Positions 59,446 through 64,000 of a DNA stretch of 64,000 bases are shown one piece after another. Under the pieces are notes generated by a model, which ran no database searches, was not told the origin of the DNA, and worked only from the letters and a program-made list of their open reading frames with translations. Both the position numbers and the translations under genes were made by a program. Location of the stretch: positions 62,001 through 126,000 of the forward strand of contig NZ_JAMGBG010000023.1 in the NCBI RefSeq assembly GCF_023516595.1. Reading direction: 5' to 3'. Source of the DNA: Streptomyces neyagawaensis (lineage in GTDB: Bacteria > Actinomycetota > Actinomycetes > Streptomycetales > Streptomycetaceae). Numbering within the stretch: the stretch's first letter is position 1; each line of letters opens with the position of its first letter.

Positions 59446-59479
59446 AACCCCAGGGTTGATACAGCGCAACCCCAGGGTT
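59446..59479. promoter_or_regulatory. Pair of identical 12-bp palindromic operators
   Basis: AACCCCAGGGTT (arms AACCC/GGGTT) occurs at 59446-59457 and 59468-59479, 22 bp apart start to start, on the same face of the helix. They lie between the divergent genes at 59326 and 59519, so one regulator could control both. The gene at 59519 is the natural candidate. Confidence 0.65.
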
Positions 59480-59518
59480 TAGGGTCGTGTCGGCCGCACC
59501 GCAGGAAGGAGCGCGGTA

Positions 59519-59839
59519 GTGGCAGATGAGCCCCAGCAGCCCGAGGAGGTGACACGCCTGGTGGAAGCCATCAAGGCGTTCGAGGCCATCGAGGACGACG
59601 AGGCGTGCGCCGTCGCCGTGTCGCAGGCACTGAGCGACTGGCCAACGCACCAGTCGCAGCTGCGGGAACTGCGCCAGCAGCGGGTGAAGGCGCTCAAGGC
59701 GCAGGGGCGTACCTGGGAGGAGATCGGCAAGCTCCTCGGCGGTATCAGTGCAGCACGCGCCCAGCAGATCGCGGCCGGGGTGAGCGGGGCTCAACGGCGA
59801 AGGGCCGCAGCTGAGAAGGCAGCCCAGCCTGGGGAGTAG
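59519..59839 (+). CDS. Helix-turn-helix regulator, divergent
   Basis: The protein has 106 aa from GTG 59519 with GAAGGAG 7 nt upstream. It is all helical; the C-terminal half reads LRQQRVKALKAQGRTWEEIG, then KLLGGISAARAQQIAAGVSG, a sigma-region-4-like HTH. The N-terminal half is acidic. It is the only plus-strand gene here and faces the paired operators, so autoregulation is likely but inferred. Confidence 0.75.
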   Translation: MADEPQQPEEVTRLVEAIKAFEAIEDDEACAVAVSQALSDWPTHQSQLRELRQQRVKALKAQGRTWEEIGKLLGGISAARAQQIAAGVSGAQRRRAAAEKAAQPGE

Positions 59840-59849
59840 AGCACGGGCG

Positions 59850-59880
59850 GTGCCCCGTCGGCGGAAGGCCGGCGGGGCAC
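59850..59880. terminator. Terminator after the HTH gene
   Basis: GTGCCCCG...CGGGGCAC with inner GGC/GCC pairing lies 10 bp past the stop, between convergent genes. Confidence 0.65.
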
Positions 59881-59900
59881 TGTGCTGCCCGGGCCTCACC

Positions 59901-60566
59901 TCAGGCAGCTGCAGACCGCTCACGAGCGGCCGTGGCCTCGTTGCCGGGTTGGAACTGCCTGAGGGCGAGCCATCGGTCTGGCGGGTAGGGGCACAGGCAC
60001 CGCTCGCACTGCACCGCCTTGCGCATGTCCGCGAACAGCTTGGCCCCGCACGCCACGCCGACCGCGTCGACGGCGACGCAGTAGCCGAGGAACGTGGGCG
60101 CTTTCGGCTCGTCCTCCTCGTAGCCGGGCTCGACGACCCGGCGGACCCGGGCCACGAGCTGGCGGACCTCACGGCCGAGCTGGCCGCCCTGCTCCCACAG
60201 GGCAATGAAGTGAATCTGCTCGGCCAGCCCCCGTGACGCGGTCTGGACGCGGTGTGCGAGGGACCCGGTGCGCGCGGGCGTGGCCATGGCGCGGGCGTCA
60301 CAGATGGCGTCGTGCCAGTCCTCAAGGACGCCGGCGATTCCGCCGGCCGCGCGGAGGGTGAGGGCTTCCTCGTCCAGCGGCAGTGGCGCCTCGGCCATCC
60401 GTGCGCGGCCGCCGTACTGGGCGCCGCCGCGGATGCCCGGGATGAGCCAGTCCTCGAGCTCGGTCCACAGGCCTGGCAGTCGGCCGATGTACTCGAGGGT
60501 GTCGATGGTGCATGTGGGGCAGAGGCTGCCGTGCTGGAGCGGGCTCCTGCACAGGGTGCAGTTCAT
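59901..60566 (-). CDS. Zinc-binding hypothetical protein, last gene of the early operon
   Basis: The protein has 221 aa from ATG 60566. It starts with a finger (MNCTLCRSPLQHGSLCPTCT: two CxxC). A helical body follows and ends with a second Cys cluster (AVQCERCLCPYPPDRW). Related proteins are frequent in Streptomyces phages and AICEs; no function is known. It overlaps the upstream gene by 4 bp. Confidence 0.65.
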   Translation of the reverse strand: MNCTLCRSPLQHGSLCPTCTIDTLEYIGRLPGLWTELEDWLIPGIRGGAQYGGRARMAEAPLPLDEEALTLRAAGGIAGVLEDWHDAICDARAMATPARTGSLAHRVQTASRGLAEQIHFIALWEQGGQLGREVRQLVARVRRVVEPGYEEDEPKAPTFLGYCVAVDAVGVACGAKLFADMRKAVQCERCLCPYPPDRWLALRQFQPGNEATAARERSAAA

Positions 60567-60787
60567 GTGCGGTGTCCCCCTTCGTGCTGTTGGTGCGTGG
60601 GGCGGGGCTCGCGCCACTCGATGTGGCCGCCCCCGTAGCCGCGGAGGAGGTCCGCGAGGGTGGGAGCGGCCGAGGTCAGCCCGTACTCGGGGTCGTCGAC
60701 CGCGACGGCCAGGCCGCCGGGCTCCTCCCACCCGTCCAGCACCTGGTGGGGCAGGTGCAAACGGAACGGGCGGACCTCGTCGGTCAC
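60563..60787 (-). CDS. Small acidic hypothetical protein
   Basis: The protein has 74 aa from GTG 60787, in GTGA overlap with the gene before. TDEVRPFRLHLPHQVLDGWE and GLAVAVDDPEYGLTSAAPTL form a short beta-alpha unit, with His-rich tail. Function unknown. Confidence 0.55.
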   Translation of the reverse strand: MTDEVRPFRLHLPHQVLDGWEEPGGLAVAVDDPEYGLTSAAPTLADLLRGYGGGHIEWREPRPTHQQHEGGHRT

Positions 60788-61515
60788 TTGGGCTCGTCGA
60801 GGGTGGCGCGGTTGGCAGCGGCGGCGTGGCCCGGGCGGGGCTCGGTGTGGTCGTACGGGCAGCACAGCTCGTGGATGGCCTGGTAGTAGCGGCCGATGAG
60901 GCCGACCGGGTCTGGGTGCGGGATGCCGGCCTCGAGCGCGGCGAGCAGCTCGTGAACGGGGTGGTCCTTGCGCGCGTTCTTCGTCTCGCATCGCTCGGGG
61001 GCGGCGAGGGCGCCGTGGACGGCATCGAGGGCCTGGTCCCAGCCGTCATCCTGGGCGTTCGCGTGGAGGTTGTACGGCGATCGGCTGGGTGCCTTCTTGA
61101 TCAGGCGTACGCGGGCGATGGCCATCTCGGCGCGGCGTCGGGCTTCACCGACGGTCCTCAGCTCCCGCTCGCGCTGCTCGGCGATGGCCTGCCAGTCGAC
61201 CGGAGCGTCCTGATCATCGCCGGGCTGGTCGGTGGCAGAGAGAGCGGCCCGTGCCCGGTTCTCTGCCAGGTTGCCGCTGCCCGGACGGAGGCGTTTGGAT
61301 GCGGCGCGGGACGACATGAGGCTGAAGTCGCCGTCGGGCCAGCGGACGATGGTCCAGCCGGGCTCGGGGTAGATGTCGCCGTCGGTGGTGTGGACGACGA
61401 GCTGGGTGCCGTCGAAGTGGTGGCCGTCCTTGCCGAGCCAGGCGATGAGGGCGGGGTCTCGGGTGCCGTTCCAGACGCGGGTGTCTACGTCGGCGGGCAC
61501 GGTGTGGTGCAGCAC
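60784..61515 (-). CDS. Hypothetical protein of the early operon
   Basis: The protein has 243 aa from GTG 61515 (AAGGA 9 nt upstream). The first 75 residues have DTRVWNGTRDPALIAWLGKD and GDIYPEPGWTIVRWPDGDFS, a small beta fold. A helical basic region follows (QRERELRTVGEARRRAEMAI), then a C-terminal domain with HPVHELLAALEAGIPHP and CCPYDHTEP. I recognise no family. The layout suggests a nucleic-acid-related accessory protein. Confidence 0.6.
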   Translation of the reverse strand: MLHHTVPADVDTRVWNGTRDPALIAWLGKDGHHFDGTQLVVHTTDGDIYPEPGWTIVRWPDGDFSLMSSRAASKRLRPGSGNLAENRARAALSATDQPGDDQDAPVDWQAIAEQRERELRTVGEARRRAEMAIARVRLIKKAPSRSPYNLHANAQDDGWDQALDAVHGALAAPERCETKNARKDHPVHELLAALEAGIPHPDPVGLIGRYYQAIHELCCPYDHTEPRPGHAAAANRATLDEPK

Positions 61516-61517
61516 GG

Positions 61518-61964
61518 TCAGCCGTCCTTGTTCTTGTCGAGGTCTCGGTAGGGCTCGGTCGGTAGCGGGCGGCCGGAGGCTTTGGCCCACCAGCCGGCGC
61601 AGATGAGTTCGCCGAGCGGGATGTCCCGGGGGTGGCCGGGCGGTCGCCAGGCGCCGATGGGCTGGTGGGAGCCGAAGTAGCCGGCGGCCGCGCCGTGGTG
61701 GCACCAGAACGGCGAGTCCTCGGGCAGGCACTTGCCGCCGTCCTCCTGCTCCGGCGAGCCCTCCCGGTACGCGCAGTCGAGGCAGGCCTTGCGCATGACG
61801 CCGGGCGGGATCGGCGCCTCGACGAGTTCGTCCTTCTTCCAGCCGCCGACGTCGTTGGTGAGGCCGGCGCCTGCGCAGTGGAGGCAGCGGCCGGTGTCCG
61901 GGCCCATGTCCCCATTGCGGCAGTACGGGCACAGGTAGCGGTACACGACCAGGGCCGCGCTCAT
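61518..61964 (-). CDS. Multi-Cys zinc protein
   Basis: The protein has 148 aa from ATG 61964. YLCPYCRNGDMGPDTGRCLH (two CxxC) is followed by ACLDCAYREGSPEQEDGGKC, FWCHHGAAAGYFGSHQ and GELICAGWWAKASGRPLP, giving at least two metal sites. Function unknown. It ends 2 nt before the GTG of the next gene. Confidence 0.6.
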   Translation of the reverse strand: MSAALVVYRYLCPYCRNGDMGPDTGRCLHCAGAGLTNDVGGWKKDELVEAPIPPGVMRKACLDCAYREGSPEQEDGGKCLPEDSPFWCHHGAAAGYFGSHQPIGAWRPPGHPRDIPLGELICAGWWAKASGRPLPTEPYRDLDKNKDG

Positions 61965-62347
61965 GTCGCGCCCCCCGCCCGGTGGAACGCGGCCTCGAGC
62001 ACGGCGAAGGCTGCCTCCTCCTCGGGGGTGAGGGTGGTGCGCGCGGCGGCGGGGCGGGTGCAGTCGGGGCCGTGGACCTCGCCGTCGGAGTGCAGCCAGA
62101 ACGAGCAGCACGGCGACGGCGGTTCGGCGGGGGCGAGGCCGTCCTTGAGTCGCTTCAGTCGCTGCTCCACGGCGCACTCGTGGCGGGCCTGGGTGTGGCA
62201 GAGGCGGGCCCTCCACGCGAAGAAGACGGCCATGTAGAGGCTGCCGAAGGCGGGCCATCCGGCGTCGATCGCAGCGGCGTAGCAGGCCGCGATGGTGAGG
62301 AGCACGGCGGCGGCCGTGCTGGCGTGTGCGTACAGGCGGGTGGTCAT
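61961..62347 (-). CDS. Small membrane protein with Cys/His tail
   Basis: The protein has 128 aa. Two hydrophobic helices (STAAAVLLTIAACYAAAIDA; FGSLYMAVFFAWRARL) precede a charged region, then PCCSFWLHSDGEVHGPDC, a possible metal site, and a helix. It overlaps both neighbours by 4 bp. Confidence 0.6.
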   Translation of the reverse strand: MTTRLYAHASTAAAVLLTIAACYAAAIDAGWPAFGSLYMAVFFAWRARLCHTQARHECAVEQRLKRLKDGLAPAEPPSPCCSFWLHSDGEVHGPDCTRPAAARTTLTPEEEAAFAVLEAAFHRAGGAT

Positions 62348-62550
62348 CGGCTGACCCGGATGATGGCGAGGGGTGTGCGTGCGGCGAGGGCCCGGTTGAG
62401 CTCGCGCAGACGCTGGAAGGCGCGGGCGTCGCGCAGTGCGAGGCGGCCGCGGGTGGTGGAGGGCAGGGAGCGCCAGCAGGTCCGGCAGAGGTACTGGCCG
62501 TGGTTGCGGCGGCCGGGGCAGCCGGGGCAGGGCAGGGTGGATGTGCTCAT
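62344..62550 (-). CDS. Small zinc-finger protein
   Basis: The protein has 68 aa. LPCPGCPGRRNHGQYLCRTC gives two CxxC pairs, then a helix (RLALRDARAFQRLRELNRAL). It looks like a nucleic-acid-binding treble-clef finger. Function unknown. It overlaps its neighbours by 4 bp. Confidence 0.65.
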   Translation of the reverse strand: MSTSTLPCPGCPGRRNHGQYLCRTCWRSLPSTTRGRLALRDARAFQRLRELNRALAARTPLAIIRVSR

Positions 62551-62672
62551 CGGTTCCTCCGGCGGCGGTCGCGGCGAGTCAGGTAGGTGATGGCGAGGAC
62601 GGCGATCAGGAAGATCAGGGGGCAGGCGGCGCCGAGGACGTCGGCGCCGCTGATGCCGGCGAGGCGGGTCAC
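62547..62672 (-). CDS. Very small single-span membrane protein
   Basis: The protein has 41 aa from GTG 62672, overlapping the gene before. Residues VLGAACPLIFLIAVLAITYL span the membrane, and a very basic tail TRRDRRRRNR follows. The overlap on both sides supports it as a real gene. Confidence 0.5.
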   Translation of the reverse strand: MTRLAGISGADVLGAACPLIFLIAVLAITYLTRRDRRRRNR

Positions 62673-62914
62673 GGCAGGTCCACCTGTTCCTGTTCGTCGA
62701 GGGGGAGTTGGCCCGGCGTGCTGGGGGTGGGCCGGTTCAGCGCGGTGCGTACGGCGGCCGCGCTCGGCGTGGCGGTTTGGGTGAGGAGCGCGCGGATCGC
62801 GGCGCGTTGGGCGGGGGCGAGCTTGCGCCAGCAGCGGCTGCCGATTCGCCGGCCCATCGCCGCCTTCGAGCGGATCGGCTTGTGGCAGTGCTGGCACTCG
62901 GCGGGGTCGCTCAT
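62669..62914 (-). CDS. Small zinc-finger-like protein
   Basis: The protein has 81 aa from ATG 62914. CQHCHKPIRSKAAMGRRIGS and RCWRKLAPAQRAAIRALLTQ read as a treble-clef start with a basic helix, similar to the DUF6011-type fold common in actinophages. The tail is Pro-rich. Confidence 0.65.
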   Translation of the reverse strand: MSDPAECQHCHKPIRSKAAMGRRIGSRCWRKLAPAQRAAIRALLTQTATPSAAAVRTALNRPTPSTPGQLPLDEQEQVDLP

Positions 62915-63414
62915 GACGCGGTTGCGATGCCGACGGTGCGGCGCAGTTCGTCGTGGTCCTCGTCGTCCTCGGCGGTGCACAGCACGCGGCCGTCCTTCAG
63001 GACCGTCCAGCCCGCGTCGCGTACGCACGTGGTCGCCTGCTCGACGGAGTTGAAGTAGCAGGTGTACGACTCGTCCTCGTCGTACTCGTACTCACATGCC
63101 GCACACCTCACGGCGACCAGCTGTTCGCTGCGGAACCCGGCGGGCAGCGGGATGGCCGGCTCGTACGTCTCGGCGAAGATGTCGCCGCGGACCGGCCAGA
63201 CGTCTCCGTGGGTGCCCCAGACGATCCAGTCGCCCTCGCGGGCCCGGAGCTGTCCTTCCAGGGTGCGGATCTCCAGGTAGACGGTGCCGTCGGCGGCCTC
63301 ACCTCCCGCGACGAACTGCTCGGCGGTGAGCGCGTCGATGAGGCCGCGGTAGGAGTCGCTGGTGAGCTCGCGTGCCTGCACGGGGATGGGCTTCTTGCGG
63401 TAGGTACTGGTCAT
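62911..63414 (-). CDS. Hypothetical phage protein with Cys pair
   Basis: The protein has 167 aa from ATG 63414. The N-terminus TSTYRKKPIPVQARELTSDS is the widespread phage PGDYIL-like fold (RAREGDWIVWGTHGDVWPVR). A C-terminal part has VRCAACEYEYDEDESYTCYF and VEQATTCVRDAGWTVLKDGR. It is a frequent cargo in actinophages and its role is unknown. Confidence 0.7.
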   Translation of the reverse strand: MTSTYRKKPIPVQARELTSDSYRGLIDALTAEQFVAGGEAADGTVYLEIRTLEGQLRAREGDWIVWGTHGDVWPVRGDIFAETYEPAIPLPAGFRSEQLVAVRCAACEYEYDEDESYTCYFNSVEQATTCVRDAGWTVLKDGRVLCTAEDDEDHDELRRTVGIATAS

Positions 63415-63578
63415 CGGTTCCCTCCGGGCGGGTCGGTGTGGTGCTCGGGCTGGTAGTCGTCGATGGAGATCGGGACCGTTTCGGTGCGGCGGGTGCGTCG
63501 GCGGACCGTCGGCACCTCGGCCTCGGTCTTCGCGCCCTCGAGCGGCTCGGGGGCGGGGAAGAGCTGGAGTTGCGTCAT
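63411..63578 (-). CDS. Very small protein
   Basis: The protein has 55 aa from ATG 63578 to TGA 63411: MTQLQLFPAPEPLEGAKTEA, then EVPTVRRRTRRTETVPISID and a tail ending DPPGGNR. It fills the space exactly, with ATGA overlaps on both sides, which supports it. The QLQLF start resembles a clamp-binding (Qxx[LF]F) motif; this is only suggestive. Confidence 0.55.
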   Translation of the reverse strand: MTQLQLFPAPEPLEGAKTEAEVPTVRRRTRRTETVPISIDDYQPEHHTDPPGGNR

Positions 63579-63808
63579 GCCACCCCTCGCTTGCGCTTGC
63601 TGAGGCGGCGGATGGCGTCACCGACGGCGAAGCAGCTCAGCGCTTCGGCCAGCTCGGTGAGGTGGGCGGCCTGCTCTTCCGGGGTGCAGGGGGTGATGTG
63701 GGCGGGGAGCGTGGGAAGGGGGCCGCCGAAGCGCCCGGAGGGGATGTCCTCGGGCGGCACGCCGTCCTGCTCCTGGCCGTGCTCGTCGGCCGTGATGGCG
63801 GTGGTCAT
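63575..63808 (-). CDS. Small hypothetical protein
   Basis: The protein has 77 aa from ATG 63808. An acidic Pro-rich N-terminus is followed by PCTPEEQAAHLTELAEALSC and FAVGDAIRRLSKRKRGVA, a helix and basic end. It overlaps neighbours by 4 bp. Confidence 0.55.
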   Translation of the reverse strand: MTTAITADEHGQEQDGVPPEDIPSGRFGGPLPTLPAHITPCTPEEQAAHLTELAEALSCFAVGDAIRRLSKRKRGVA

Positions 63809-64000
63809 CGGATCCCCCACAGCGGGGGCTGCACGGTCGGCCTGCGGCGCGCCGGGCGCGAGCGTGGGGCCTGCACGGCGGACGGCTTGGGGTCCTGCTG
63901 GCCGGTGCAGCTGTGCCAGTGGAGGAGAGCCGGCCACTCCAGACGCGCGTCCTCGACCTGGGGGAACTCCGCGTCGAGCTGGCGGACGACCAGGCCGCCG
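63805..64000 (-). CDS. Hypothetical protein, 5' part beyond the window
   Basis: The frame is open to the right window edge and ends with TGA at 63805-63807. The readable part is VVRQLDAEFPQVEDARLEWP, then ALLHWHSCTGQQDPKPSAVQ and a Pro/Arg-rich end with a WGIR tail. The ATGA overlap with the next gene and the codon pattern support coding. Nothing more can be said. Confidence 0.55.
   Translation of the reverse strand, partial: GGLVVRQLDAEFPQVEDARLEWPALLHWHSCTGQQDPKPSAVQAPRSRPARRRPTVQPPLWGIR

Noticed and set aside
1..64000. CRISPR array or rRNA genes
   Set aside because: No regularly spaced direct repeats with unique spacers and no rRNA-like sequence were seen; the repeats found are short promoter, hairpin or coding repeats.

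Overview
The window is high-GC actinobacterial DNA, almost certainly a Streptomyces chromosome. The signs are GC-rich third codon positions, frequent GTG starts, a melC-type tyrosinase operon, a sortase-anchored Gly/Asp/Tyr-rich surface protein and many small Streptomyces-type zinc-ribbon proteins. All functions below come from reading the translated sequence by eye; no search was run.

Left part (1 to about 17.6 kb), host chromosome. It opens with the 3' end of an LPXTG surface protein. A cell-surface polysaccharide locus follows. One minus-strand run of eight closely packed or overlapping genes (14.0 to 4.6 kb) encodes a GT4 glycosyltransferase, a WbaP-type glycosyl-1-phosphate transferase, an O-antigen-ligase-like polymerase, a MurJ/MviN-like flippase, a polysaccharide deacetylase, a second GT4, a Wzz-like chain-length protein and a CelD-type acyltransferase. 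A secreted GH26-like hydrolase converges on it. An ATP-grasp ligase and a flavoprotein, translationally coupled, diverge from the hydrolase. A secreted protein, a small exported protein and the melC1-melC2 pair follow.

Middle (17.7 to 21.2 kb), a graveyard of mobile DNA: a truncated IS3-family element, two IS5-type transposase remnants and a 5'-truncated, frameshifted tyrosine integrase. The integrase points at the displaced 3' part of a tRNA-Arg(TCT) gene, which still has its terminator. This looks like the attachment junction of the large element that fills the rest of the window.

Right part (21.2 kb to the end), one integrated phage-like element whose other end is not in the window. From the junction inward there is an accessory/regulatory zone: XRE regulators, a HAD hydrolase, several apparently leaderless small genes, and a two-gene HNH-helicase cassette that is visibly more AT-rich. 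Then comes a canonical siphovirus morphogenesis operon read right to left on the minus strand: small and large terminase, portal, S78 protease, HK97 capsid, connector and tail genes, major tail protein, frameshifted tail chaperone, tape measure, LamG tail protein, amidase, holin and a membrane-anchored collagen-like protein. From 51.8 to 64 kb there are small early genes, an HNH endonuclease, a two-gene plus-strand cassette, a run of membrane proteins resembling the spread/transfer module of Streptomyces conjugative plasmids and AICEs, a divergent regulator with paired operators, and a tightly overlapped operon of small zinc-binding proteins cut off by the window end.

The features most worth testing are the HNH-helicase/partner cassette, the combination of a complete virion operon with a plasmid-transfer-like membrane module, evenly spaced palindromes in front of the terminase, paired operators at 59.45 kb, and the tandem-integration reading of the tRNA fragment.
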